Source: Polluticaenibacter yanchengensis
GTDB lineage: Bacteria > Bacteroidota > Bacteroidia > Chitinophagales > Chitinophagaceae
Assembly: GCA_027854065.1 (NCBI GenBank)
Contig: JAQGEF010000039.1
Coordinates: forward strand, 1-32,366
Length of the DNA: 32,366 bases
Reading direction: 5' to 3'
Position numbers and translations under genes: made by a program. Of the stretch, positions 1 to 7,470 are shown in pieces (positions within the stretch are counted from its first letter, which is position 1; every line of letters starts with the position of its first letter). The notes below the pieces were generated by a model. That model was not told where the DNA came from and made no database searches. It saw only the letters and a program-made list of their open reading frames with translations.

Positions 1-87
1 TTTTGTGAGAAAAAACAAAGTTCGACTTTCAATGGCTTTCTTATTTCTAGTATATCCTTAGCTAAATGACATTGTCCGGCAGCCCGT
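1..87 (+). repeat. Terminal inverted repeat, left copy
   Basis: These 87 bases are the exact reverse complement of 32280-32366, and identity stops abruptly at base 88. Reading inward from base 1 there is an open frame of 22 codons ending in TGA at 67-69. This would fit the tail of a gene lying outside the window, such as a transposase, but I cannot identify it. The repeat is either the inward end of a multicopy element at which the assembly broke, or a graph overlap of fixed k-mer length. No direct evidence of transposition is present. Confidence 0.9.
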
Positions 88-113
88 GGACATTTGAATT
101 AATATTTTGCCAT

Positions 114-259
114 TGATTGGTGCTGATTTTTTGGTCATTCATTTTGTATGAACATCATAAATGCACATAAAAGGTGTCGCACCTACGGCGCTTTCGCTAG
201 ACTATATTTTAATCCCATCTACCATAATGTCGTCCCTACGGGACTTGATTTACTTATTT
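114..259 (+). repeat. Intergenic repeat family 1, copy A
   Basis: Nearly the same sequence recurs at 317-462, a spacing of 203 bases. A shorter, diverged copy lies at 10081-10176. Each full unit holds two small hairpins: GGTG-tcg-CACC (173-183) and GTCCC-tac-GGGAC (232-244). There is no open reading frame of note. It looks like a REP-type non-coding repeat of Bacteroidota chromosomes. With copy B it fills most of the gene-free first 467 bases. Confidence 0.85.
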
Positions 260-316
260 AATGATTCGTTATTTAAATGATGCCGATAGGGTTAGTTAGA
301 TTGAACATTTTCCCGC

Positions 317-462
317 TGATTGGTGCTGATTTTTTATCATTCATTTTGTATGAACATCATGAATGCACACAAATGGTGTCGCACCTACGGCGCTTTCGCT
401 AGACTATATTTTTAATCCCATCTACCATAATGTCGTCCCTACGGGACTTGATTTACTTATTT
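317..462 (+). repeat. Intergenic repeat family 1, copy B
   Basis: Tandem partner of copy A, with only scattered substitutions and one or two single-base indels. The GGTG/CACC hairpin is at 375-385 and the GTCCC/GGGAC hairpin at 435-447. The second hairpin lies about 20 bases beyond the stop of the minus-strand acetyltransferase gene, so it could also shape the 3' end of that transcript. That role is inference. Confidence 0.85.
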
Positions 463-467
463 TCGCA

Positions 468-938
468 TTAATTTATTGTCAGCATCATTTGAATATCTAC
501 CCGGTTATAGGGTGAATCGAAGCCTGTTACTTCGACAAATCCTAATTTTTTGTAGAGATTAATTGCCGGCTGCAGTTTGGTATTGCTATCGAGAAATATT
601 GTTTTCGCGCCTTGTTCTTTTGCCCAATCAATTGCTGCTTTCCCCAATAAATGACCGACTCCTTTACCTTGTGCGGCCGGACTTACGGCCATTTTTGCCA
701 GCTCGTAATCTATTCCCGGTTTATTTACTTTTATAAGGGCACATACTCCTAATACGCTTTCTTCTGCTACTGCTACAAATATCTCCCCGCCTTTGTTTAT
801 GATGTATGTTTCCGGGTTATCCAACGCTGCGTAATCACTTGGCTCCATTACAAAATAGGTCGAAATCCATTCTTCATTTAATGCTTTAAATGCCGCAGCA
901 TACTCCTTCCTGAACTTTTCTATTTTTATATTGCTCAT
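468..938 (-). CDS. GNAT family N-acetyltransferase
   Basis: 156 residues, the usual length of a single-domain GNAT enzyme. These cytoplasmic enzymes transfer an acetyl group from acetyl-CoA to an amine; the substrate cannot be read from the sequence. The acetyl-CoA binding motif A is clear: a strand ending AKMAVSP, then Q90-G-K-G-V-G95 and the following helix. The C-terminal ALNLYKKLGF-type signature is also present (PAINLYKKLGFVEV). The gene starts 8 bases after the stop of the MocR-type regulator gene, so the two are almost certainly co-transcribed. An A/G-rich stretch (AAAGAAAG) precedes the ATG. Family is confident, substrate unknown. Confidence 0.88.
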   Translation of the reverse strand: MSNIKIEKFRKEYAAAFKALNEEWISTYFVMEPSDYAALDNPETYIINKGGEIFVAVAEESVLGVCALIKVNKPGIDYELAKMAVSPAAQGKGVGHLLGKAAIDWAKEQGAKTIFLDSNTKLQPAINLYKKLGFVEVTGFDSPYNRVDIQMMLTIN

Positions 939-946
939 AACTTTCT

Positions 947-2365
947 TTAAATGCTGTTTTTTACCAGCTTTCCTAATATTTTCAAATCATTTTCTACTCT
1001 ATCTGTCCATTCCATGGCGTAATTTAAACGCATGCAATTGTTGTACTGGTTATGTTGTGTGAACATGCGCCCTGGCGCAAAATTCATTTTGCGTACCCAT
1101 GCCTGGTCATACAGATCTTCTGTGCAAATGCGCTTATCCAACTCGAGCCACAACATGAAGCCGCCTTTGGGCTGTGATACTTTTGTGTTATCGGGAAAAT
1201 AGTCTTCTATGGCGCGTTGTATCTGTAAATAATTGGCGAACAATTTATTCCTGAAATTCCTGAGATGGTGATCGAATCGGCCGTACCTTAAGAAATGGGC
1301 AATGACATCTGAATACAGTGATGGTGTGCATACTGTTTGGGCTATCTTCTGACGGATGATCCTTTCTTTAAACTGCCCGGGCGCTACCCAGCCTACCCTA
1401 TAGCCTGGTGCCATTGATTTGGACACTGATGCGCACCAGATAACGAGTCCTGCTTCATCATAAAACTTGCAGGGTTTGGGCCGTTCTCCGCCAAAATAAA
1501 GGTTGCCATATAAGTCATCTTCTATGAGCGGTACATTGTATTGTGTGATCAGCTCTACTAATGCTTTTTTGTTGTCTTCGGGCATTAGAAACCCCATTGG
1601 GTTATTAAAGTTGGTGACGAAGCAGCAAGCGGCGATACCTGGTAATACTTTTTTTAACGCATCGAGATCTACGCCGTACACGGGATGCGTGGGTACTTCT
1701 ACAGCTCTTAATCCTAACACCTGTATGGCCTGCAAGATGCCAAAATATACGGGCGACTCTACAGCTACGCCATCTCCTGGTTTGGTTACGGCCATTAATG
1801 CATTGAATATGGCGTTCATTGTGCCGGAAGTAATTACGAGATCTTCTTCTGTTATTTTACCGGATAATACCAATGTCCATTTTGCTATTTCGTGGCGCAA
1901 CTGTTCATTGCCCTGTACGGGTTCGTATAGTGTACCGCCGTCATTTCGTTCTCTTACTGCATTTATGATGCCTTTGTTTAGCTTGGCCACGGGCAGAAAG
2001 TTCTGCCCCGGTATGCCTAATGCGAACTGCGTGACATCTTTATTGGCGATGGCCCCGAATACTTTATCTACGAGGTCCTGGGGTGATTGCTCCCGTGATG
2101 ATGCTTTTATTTTTGTGACACTTGGCAGATCGAGCTTGCGCTGCGCACTTTTGCTTACATAGTAGCCGTTCTTCGGACGGGCTTCTATGAGGGAACGACT
2201 TTCCAGCTCAAGGTATGCCTGTTTGATGGTATTTAAACTGACGTTATACAGTTTTTGGGCACTTCTTACAGATGGAATTTTATCTCCCAGCTTTAAGGAA
2301 TCTGCCTGTATCTGGTCTTCTATGGACCTTGCTATTTTGAGGTATAATACTTCTTTTGTCTTCAT
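947..2365 (-). CDS. MocR-type GntR/aminotransferase fusion regulator
   Basis: 472 residues. Residues about 8-75 form a GntR winged helix-turn-helix. The remainder is a fold-type I aminotransferase-like domain. The PLP site is intact: N255-P256, D283/D284 in IEDDLYG, the Schiff-base lysine K316 in SVSKSMAPGYRVGW, and R323. Proteins of this architecture (PdxR, GabR, TauR types) normally bind PLP and act as transcription regulators rather than free enzymes. It sits between a small unknown gene upstream (40-base gap) and a GNAT gene downstream (8-base gap), all on the minus strand, so it probably controls its own operon. The effector is unknown. Some Bacteroidota relatives are simply called PLP-dependent aminotransferases, so an enzymatic role is not excluded. 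Confidence 0.88.
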   Translation of the reverse strand: MKTKEVLYLKIARSIEDQIQADSLKLGDKIPSVRSAQKLYNVSLNTIKQAYLELESRSLIEARPKNGYYVSKSAQRKLDLPSVTKIKASSREQSPQDLVDKVFGAIANKDVTQFALGIPGQNFLPVAKLNKGIINAVRERNDGGTLYEPVQGNEQLRHEIAKWTLVLSGKITEEDLVITSGTMNAIFNALMAVTKPGDGVAVESPVYFGILQAIQVLGLRAVEVPTHPVYGVDLDALKKVLPGIAACCFVTNFNNPMGFLMPEDNKKALVELITQYNVPLIEDDLYGNLYFGGERPKPCKFYDEAGLVIWCASVSKSMAPGYRVGWVAPGQFKERIIRQKIAQTVCTPSLYSDVIAHFLRYGRFDHHLRNFRNKLFANYLQIQRAIEDYFPDNTKVSQPKGGFMLWLELDKRICTEDLYDQAWVRKMNFAPGRMFTQHNQYNNCMRLNYAMEWTDRVENDLKILGKLVKNSI

Positions 2366-2405
2366 ATAAAATGCCCTGCTATGGCCGAAGGGTTGTTTCC
2401 GGTCA

Positions 2406-2783
2406 TTAATTTACATTGTTTAACCATCCTGTCAACTGCCTGATGCTGTTTTTTAGCTGGGTTTTGTCTTTTAATGATGCGTACGGGTGGAATGCTGCTT
2501 CTTTTAATACCTGGCTTTTCCAACTTGCCAGTTTAGAAATATCAACCGTGGCATGGTGGTAAAAGGATAAATTAGCAACACCGCCCTCTTCAGTAAAGGA
2601 TGCGAACGCTACCAATTCTTCTCCCTGCCTGGCCATCATGAAGGGAATACCAAACGCCTCTGTGTCTGTGTCCTCTTTTCCTGTGTCTTTCAACTGATTG
2701 AAGAACTGTTTTAGCAACGGGATATCTGAAGTATATACCTGTTGGGAACTGAAGCCTGTTTTCGTTTCTAACTGCCGTACCAT
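2406..2783 (-). CDS. Hypothetical protein, 125 aa
   Basis: I do not recognise this protein. It is soluble, with no signal peptide or membrane segment. It has a predicted beta-rich middle (FMMARQGEELVAFASF followed by NLSFYHHATV) that resembles the strand pair of a GNAT-like fold, but no acetyl-CoA loop is visible. The C-terminal 30 residues look helical. The start at 2783 has AAGG about 5 bases upstream. The gene leads a probable operon with the MocR-type regulator (gap 40 bases) and the GNAT acetyltransferase. A coding role is likely from its placement and composition; function is unknown. Confidence 0.65.
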   Translation of the reverse strand: MVRQLETKTGFSSQQVYTSDIPLLKQFFNQLKDTGKEDTDTEAFGIPFMMARQGEELVAFASFTEEGGVANLSFYHHATVDISKLASWKSQVLKEAAFHPYASLKDKTQLKNSIRQLTGWLNNVN

Positions 2784-2808
2784 AACCTTGTATTTTTAAT
2801 GCCTTCTG

Positions 2809-2816
2809 CAAATCTA
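2809..2816 (-). promoter_or_regulatory. Possible -7 box for the minus-strand 2783-468 operon
   Basis: Read on the minus strand this is TAGATTTG, which fits the Bacteroidota -7 consensus TAnnTTTG. It lies about 26 bases upstream of the first ATG. No good TTTG is found at the expected -33 spacing, so support is partial. Confidence 0.35.
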
Positions 2817-3179
2817 AAATCATCGTGGCGATAGTTACAGATACACAAATCTATATTTTTATGGGTACAGAGAAAATTCATGTTAAAAGTTTTGACGGTA
2901 AATTTCGTGTTAGATAAACGCAGTTATGAGTTCGCTGATTACCATTACGGCCTTTATGCTAATTATTTGGGGAAATTCGGTTGACAGTGTGGCCAGAATT
3001 CAGTAACAAATGAGAAAGCCAAACAGGATCAATAAAAAAACTGACAGGGTCTTTTAGTAATAAAAAGTGAAGCGAATTTATAGTCAGGAATAAGGACGGG
3101 GACTGACAGCAAAAGCAGGAATAAAAAATGATTGTTGCCCGTTTGCAGCAATAACCAATTAGCCGGTATCCTTGTATGA

Positions 3180-3401
3180 GTATTCTTAAAAAGACTGACA
3201 ACCTTTTTTCTAATTATCCTTAAAAGGTGTCAAGCTATTTTAAGAATAGTCAATCCTACATTCAATGTTAATCCGGTTGAAAAATGGTTAGAGGCACCAA
3301 AGGAAATTAAACGCCTGAATGCTGAAAAAATAGAATTATACGAGTGTATATTACAGCAGCAAAAGGAAATGATTGAGAAGTTGGAGAGGTTGATTGAATA
3401 A
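3180..3401 (+). pseudogene. C-terminal remnant of an XRE-like regulator
   Basis: An open frame without any usable start runs from 3180 to a TAA at 3399-3401. Its last 50 codons (from 3252) read as the sequence NVNPVEKW, then a heptad-like helix with ELYECILQQQKEMIEKLERLIE at the end. This is the typical tail of Bacteroidota XRE-family regulators, where a short coiled coil follows the DNA-binding domain. The helix-turn-helix part is missing, and the sequence upstream to 2880 has stops in all frames. I infer a decayed gene. The whole 2824-3630 stretch otherwise holds no gene I can support. Confidence 0.5.
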
Positions 3402-3630
3402 AAAAAGAGTGCTATCAAAAAAGTAAATTCTAAGAAATGCTAGCTTCAAACTACCTCTTACATTAAGATATTTACTGCTATGAATTCAATGAATGATTTC
3501 CATTTGATAAATTATTAGATTTCATCTAATTAAAAGCAACTACCTAACCTTTAGAAAGTCTCTTTTAACGACAATGTCTCTATTTATTTCTTGCTTGACA
3601 TTAATTTCTTTAATTGTCCCTGTGCAGATG

Positions 3631-4020
3631 TTAATCTACTATTACTTCGTGATAATCCTCATAATTAGCTTCTTCATCACACTTCAAAATTGAATATTGA
3701 TTATCATGTCTCGAGTATAATACAACATGCAGCGTTTTAAATAAGAAACTAAGAAAATCCTTATCCTCATTGACATCAATAGATATACTTGTTATATATT
3801 CCTTTTCTGTGTTTGATTTTATATTATCAACACATATTAACGAAATGTAATGATCTTCACTTCCATGTATCGAAACTCCAACTACCTTAAATCTTTCTAA
3901 GTTCAATTTAAAATACTCCCCTAAACTCTTCAAAGAGTTTCCAAATGTCGAACCTAAATAATCAGATATATCAGCCGCTGCTGTACCTACAAAATCATTA
4001 TACTGTGTTCCTGCTTTCAT
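3631..4020 (-). CDS. Small unknown protein of the ubiquitin-like operon
   Basis: 129 residues, not assigned to a family. It begins MKAGTQYNDFVGTAAADISD and has alternating short strands (VVGVSIHG, YISLICVDN, YITSISIDV) and a helix (FLSFLFKTLHVVLY), suggesting one compact alpha/beta domain. It ends in an acidic tail. No cysteine pair, metal site or signal peptide is seen. It is the last gene of the four-gene minus-strand operon, 28 bases after the DUF6527 gene. A 17-base AT-rich element identical to one before the first gene of the operon (7115-7131) lies just upstream of its ATG, at 4026-4042. Its job may be target selection, regulation or immunity, but nothing in the sequence decides this. 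Confidence 0.7.
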   Translation of the reverse strand: MKAGTQYNDFVGTAAADISDYLGSTFGNSLKSLGEYFKLNLERFKVVGVSIHGSEDHYISLICVDNIKSNTEKEYITSISIDVNEDKDFLSFLFKTLHVVLYSRHDNQYSILKCDEEANYEDYHEVIVD

Positions 4021-4025
4021 ATAGT

Positions 4026-4042
4026 TTTTTAAATATTAATAA
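4026..4042 (-). promoter_or_regulatory. 17-base leader element shared with the first operon gene
   Basis: On the plus strand it reads TTTTTAAATATTAATAA, identical to 7115-7131. It ends 5 bases before the start codon of the fourth gene; the other copy ends 9 bases before that of the first gene. It could be an internal promoter or an A/U-rich translation enhancer. AT-rich sequence makes chance matches more likely than usual. Confidence 0.4.
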
Positions 4043-4048
4043 TATTTA

Positions 4049-4390
4049 TTATCCATCTCTTGTCCATTGTACCTTCCCACTCCGAAGAAAGAAGTGACTT
4101 TTACATCCAACAACACGATTAATCGACGGAGTCAATGTGATAAAACCTGTTTTTTCAATTTGATATCTCCAAGAAGGTTTATACTCTTCCAATAAGTTCA
4201 GGAATAACGTGCTTTTACAGCCACATGGGCAGAGAAAAACAATTTGCCAATAATAATCCCTTTCTCCAACCACATAGATCGTTTTATCATTTAAAATACC
4301 TGGCACATCATCTACAAATTTATATTTGTAGAAAAGAGACTCTTTTCTTGAAAAAAGTCTCTTTATCCAATTAAATATTAGTTTTAGCAT
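4049..4390 (-). CDS. DUF6527 family protein, zinc-site candidate
   Basis: 113 residues. It carries the pattern I associate with DUF6527: IYVVGE near residue 38, the cluster C54-P-C56-G-C58, a strand ITLTPSI near 84-90, and GC96KSH99F followed by GKVQW. The three cysteines plus C96/H99 could bind one zinc ion. A basic, partly hydrophobic N-terminus (MLKLIFNWIKRLF) might contact a membrane or partner. The gene overlaps the 3' end of the JAMM-E1 gene by 20 bases, so translation is coupled. DUF6527 is recurrent next to bacterial ubiquitin-like E1/E2 genes. I recall it being proposed as a Ubl peptidase, but cannot confirm that here. Confidence 0.8.
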   Translation of the reverse strand: MLKLIFNWIKRLFSRKESLFYKYKFVDDVPGILNDKTIYVVGERDYYWQIVFLCPCGCKSTLFLNLLEEYKPSWRYQIEKTGFITLTPSINRVVGCKSHFFLRSGKVQWTRDG

Positions 4391-5768
4391 TTTGACTTAA
4401 CTCAATTATATCTAACAAGGGAAACACATCCCCTCTTCCGGTTTGTTTAGAGAACAGTGGACATTGTTCAACAATACCATCTTCATAAAAAGTAGAACAA
4501 TCTGAGATCATTACTCTAATTGTTTCGATTTCTGAATTACAGATGTTTCGATATGGATGAACTCTTGCCAAAAAGTCATTAACAGCCGTTGATGCAACCT
4601 GCATATTCACGCTAATAACTGCCGGATTAGTTTCACCTACTTCTGCTAAATACGTATTTCGCTCATATTCCTCTTTATCCAATCGTTTTATTCCTTCTGA
4701 TCTTAATTTTTCAAGATTAATTGCCTTTCTATTCAACAAACTTGAGCGATGCGGTTGTACATAATGTACAGTTGCATTCAAAGAGTTAATACCGCCATTC
4801 CCATCTGCCTCAAATCTAACACCTAAGTCAAATAAAGGAATTAAGTAATAAGAAGACAACTTGTTTAAATAGTACCGTCCCTCAGTTGTATCCACACAAC
4901 CAAAGATTATATCACATTCAGCTAGCTGCTTTATTGCATTTTCACCCAAAATGCTCTCTTCAATACTTATTACTTTGGTACCTATTCCAACCCTTCCTAT
5001 ATGCTCTCTAATTGAACGAACTTTAGCAACTTTACATTCGGCATCTCTCATTGTTGACCCTATAATCCTATTTAGATTTACCAAATCAATATAATCCGGA
5101 TCGACAATTACTAAAGTTCCAATTCCTAATCGAACTAACTGCTCTATAACTGGGCTACCAGTTCCTGAGCAGCCTACGACTCCCACTTGAAGATTGTTTA
5201 GTAACTTCTTAGTTAAAGAACCGAAAGCCTGAAGATTACGTATTTGTGCATCCTCATTTAACAAAGATTCTGTAGCGGTGTAACTCCATTTTTTAAAATC
5301 ACTACCAGCAACAATGATTTCATCTATGTTTTCAATACGCATATCAGATTGGAACAGTCTGCCAAAAATTCTGCCATCAGGAAGCATAATACAGCTTCCA
5401 TGTGGTTGATCATCGTCTAACCATGCATGAATACTTCGAAATAGAGAATCGTCCGATTCATCGTCAGTTTCCGAGAAACGTTCATATAAACCAGGATGAC
5501 AATGAATTTTCACTAATGCCAACCCTTTTTTACTAGCTTTTTCAATGCTATCATTAATATACTCAGTTGGCCAGTGTACTAAATCCGGAGCTCTGTGAAA
5601 ACATATATTATAAGGTACAGGAATAATTTCCTGTACCAATAATGTATGATTATTTTTAAACTTACTTCTCCCGCAAATAGCGACAGCTACCGCTTCCAAA
5701 CCATCACCAGGAAAAAGGTGACTTTTTAACTCTAAATAATGAGTTCCCGAAATCTTAAGTCTATTCAT
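4371..5768 (-). CDS. JAMM peptidase-ThiF/E1 fusion of a ubiquitin-like pathway
   Basis: 465 residues, cytoplasmic. Residues about 1-150 form a JAB/MPN+ metalloprotease domain with an intact JAMM motif: E47 and H89-x-H91-x7-S99-x2-D102. Such domains cut isopeptide or peptide bonds behind a ubiquitin-like domain. Residues about 175-410 are a ThiF/E1 adenylyltransferase domain: the ATP loop G199-C-S-G-T-G204, acidic D223 in VDPD, NLNR (231-234) and GCVDTTEGR (290-298). E1 enzymes adenylate the Ubl C-terminus. The CxxC pair often found after the core of ThiF-like proteins is absent: the segment reads QPHRSSLLNR (338-347). The catalytic cysteine, if any, is not obvious. It lies 11 bases downstream of the Ubl-E2 gene. 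Function in conjugation is inferred from the domains. Confidence 0.88.
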   Translation of the reverse strand: MNRLKISGTHYLELKSHLFPGDGLEAVAVAICGRSKFKNNHTLLVQEIIPVPYNICFHRAPDLVHWPTEYINDSIEKASKKGLALVKIHCHPGLYERFSETDDESDDSLFRSIHAWLDDDQPHGSCIMLPDGRIFGRLFQSDMRIENIDEIIVAGSDFKKWSYTATESLLNEDAQIRNLQAFGSLTKKLLNNLQVGVVGCSGTGSPVIEQLVRLGIGTLVIVDPDYIDLVNLNRIIGSTMRDAECKVAKVRSIREHIGRVGIGTKVISIEESILGENAIKQLAECDIIFGCVDTTEGRYYLNKLSSYYLIPLFDLGVRFEADGNGGINSLNATVHYVQPHRSSLLNRKAINLEKLRSEGIKRLDKEEYERNTYLAEVGETNPAVISVNMQVASTAVNDFLARVHPYRNICNSEIETIRVMISDCSTFYEDGIVEQCPLFSKQTGRGDVFPLLDIIELSQNAKTNI

Positions 5769-5779
5769 TTCACCTCCTA

Positions 5780-7105
5780 CTACTTTTTGAGTTCCTTTTC
5801 TAACCAGTTATCCACTAAATGTAAATGTGTTGCAATGTTATCAACACCTGGAGTCCATTCATTGGGCTTCCTATGTCTAGACCAACGTTGAAAAATTCTG
5901 CCATCTAAAGATTGGTTTGATAATGCTCTAACACCGACGCTAGTATTAGTTTTATTTAGAGCGGGATAGAAATATGCCATATCTATTTGGGTTGCTGGAT
6001 ATCCTGGCGGAATAAGTAATGCTACATCTGCTTTTAATACATTATAGCCTGCCGGTATTGGGTAATCATGAATGATTATCCAATAATTTCCCTGGCTTAT
6101 TGTTTCCCAACTATATCCCAATTGATTAAGGATTTCTGAATCTTCTTCTGGCAACTGAAATTGCTTACGCAAATCTCTTCCTTCTGTCTGCTCTTTGGGT
6201 TGTAGTACAAATCGTAAAAGACAGGTTTCTGTCAAATCAACCTTCTCTCCAACCGCAATCTTAACAGGCTTCGGATTTCCTTTTATAAACTTTAAAACAT
6301 TATATACTGTATCTGACTTTCCACCTAAACGGATGAGTTCAGATTGTTCTATATATCTATTCATAATATCAAAATAGCTTTTATCAATTCTGATACGGTA
6401 GACTTTTGCAGGAGGAATCTCCTCACACGATTTTCCAGAATCTTCAATACTAACTATATCAACCCAACTTCTCGAAATAAACTCCATCCCACTGCAGTCC
6501 ATTTCAATATAATCTTTCGGATTCCAAGCATAAATAAATTCACCATTAGCCGTCTTATGCACCAAATAATTAGAAACAGTATCAATACCTGCATTTTCTA
6601 AAATCTCCTCTGCGCTTATACGTTTCTTGTCAGTCATTTCATGCTCACCATTTAAGGTGTAAGCAAATGTATCAGCATCCTTCGTTACAAATCGTTCAAT
6701 ACCAGATCTACTTAAATCAACAATATCATAATGTCGTATCTTGGTAAAATCACAGCCGGAGAACTTTTCATATAGAGTATAGCAAGCGTACGCTTGTATA
6801 CCTGCAATACTAAGCAGCTCCTCTCCTGTAACTGCAGATTTATAACTTCGATAGGTTTTATCGTTCAAAACAAAAGAATAAATATTCTTAAAAAAGAAGC
6901 GCTCAATACCTGGACGTGCGAGATTCACTTTAGTACTATTTGATATAAGTTCATTTGCCCACGGCTCTTTAATGGCCAAATAAAGTTCGGATTCCAAAGG
7001 TGCTCCTATTAATGCTTTAACTTCAGAACCGGCAATGTATTGCTCAGGCCATTCAAACTGGATATCTTCGACTATAAATTTTAATACTACAATGGACTTT
7101 TCCAT
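5780..7105 (-). CDS. Four-domain multi-ubiquitin protein fused to an E2-like domain
   Basis: 441 residues and the first gene of the operon. Four similar units of about 70 residues can be seen near 4-73, 75-142, 145-213 and 234-303. In the first two the unit closes with GIERF. Units 2 and 3 share the TGEELLSIAGI / SAEEILENAGI helix. This is the multiubiquitin (beta-grasp) repeat pattern. Residues about 311-441 match a prokaryotic E2-like domain (family E type): LPEED, HDYPIPAGY, IPPGYP, IDMAYFYP, then SRHRKPNEWTPG and VDNIATHL. In the region where E2 enzymes carry their cysteine (DGRIC-type) it has DGRIF, and no cysteine occurs after residue 295. The start has only an A-rich leader. The protein may serve as both Ubl source and E2-like scaffold; that is inference. 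Confidence 0.85.
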   Translation of the reverse strand: MEKSIVVLKFIVEDIQFEWPEQYIAGSEVKALIGAPLESELYLAIKEPWANELISNSTKVNLARPGIERFFFKNIYSFVLNDKTYRSYKSAVTGEELLSIAGIQAYACYTLYEKFSGCDFTKIRHYDIVDLSRSGIERFVTKDADTFAYTLNGEHEMTDKKRISAEEILENAGIDTVSNYLVHKTANGEFIYAWNPKDYIEMDCSGMEFISRSWVDIVSIEDSGKSCEEIPPAKVYRIRIDKSYFDIMNRYIEQSELIRLGGKSDTVYNVLKFIKGNPKPVKIAVGEKVDLTETCLLRFVLQPKEQTEGRDLRKQFQLPEEDSEILNQLGYSWETISQGNYWIIIHDYPIPAGYNVLKADVALLIPPGYPATQIDMAYFYPALNKTNTSVGVRALSNQSLDGRIFQRWSRHRKPNEWTPGVDNIATHLHLVDNWLEKELKK

Positions 7106-7114
7106 TTTTTATAA

Positions 7115-7131
7115 TTTTTAAATATTAATAA
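7115..7131 (-). promoter_or_regulatory. 17-base leader element before the Ubl-E2 gene
   Basis: Identical to 4026-4042 (plus strand TTTTTAAATATTAATAA), ending 9 bases upstream of the ATG at 7105. No TAnnTTTG box was found between 7106 and 7240, so the true promoter of the operon is unclear. Confidence 0.4.
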
Positions 7132-7236
7132 AATAATTTTCACCCACATATCATTTCTGTAGGCAATAATTCAGCTATGCTGATTTAATAATAAAAGCCA
7201 ATTTGCGATAAATCGTTTAATAGTTAACAAAAAGGC

Positions 7237-7415
7237 ATGGAGGTATCTCTATCATTAATACAGATGCCTCTTAATAAATTACAAAAAGCTTGGAAAATTG
7301 AGCAGAAGGGTATACTTTTGAATTCTCAGGTTCAAAGCATTTCGTTGAATGCCGCGCAAAGGCTAACGACAACTGCTAAGTTCAAGCCAGGTAATCTATT
7401 GCCTGGTTTTTTCAT
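7237..7415 (+). ncRNA. Candidate small RNA in the divergent spacer
   Basis: The segment begins with a 9-bp hairpin (GAGGTATCT, 13-base loop, AGATGCCTC; 7239-7269, one G-U pair). It ends with a rho-independent terminator on the same strand at 7387-7412. A 64-codon frame runs through it, but the codons look unlike the neighbours and the frame covers the terminator stem, so I do not call it a protein. A transcript would lie between the divergent ubiquitin-like operon and the XRE gene. No clear promoter was found. It is only a structural suggestion. Confidence 0.3.
7387..7412 (+). terminator. Rho-independent terminator, plus strand
   Basis: CCAGG(taat)/(attg)CCTGG stem followed by TTTTTT and a further T-rich run. 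No recognised plus-strand gene precedes it, which is why a small RNA is suspected. Confidence 0.6.
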
Positions 7416-7470
7416 TTTTAGCACTCCATAACAAAAAACGGACTACTCAAAAATCTATGTAAAGTTATAG

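Noticed and set aside
1..69. Partial transposase gene at the contig ends
   Set aside because: Only a 22-codon tail is visible and it matches no family I can name; kept as a remark, not a gene.
1503..2162. 219-codon frame antisense to the MocR-type regulator
   Set aside because: Shadow of a strongly supported gene on the other strand; low-complexity Ser/Thr-rich product.
2590..2823. 77-codon frame overlapping the small unknown gene
   Set aside because: Overlaps the better-placed 2406-2783 frame and has an Arg-rich shadow composition.
2959..3201. 80-codon minus-strand frame
   Set aside because: Cys/Phe-rich product without a start signal, antisense to decayed sequence.
7237..7431. 64-codon plus-strand frame in the divergent spacer
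   Set aside because: It runs through a terminator stem and its T-run, has no ribosome site, and the product resembles nothing; treated as a possible RNA instead.
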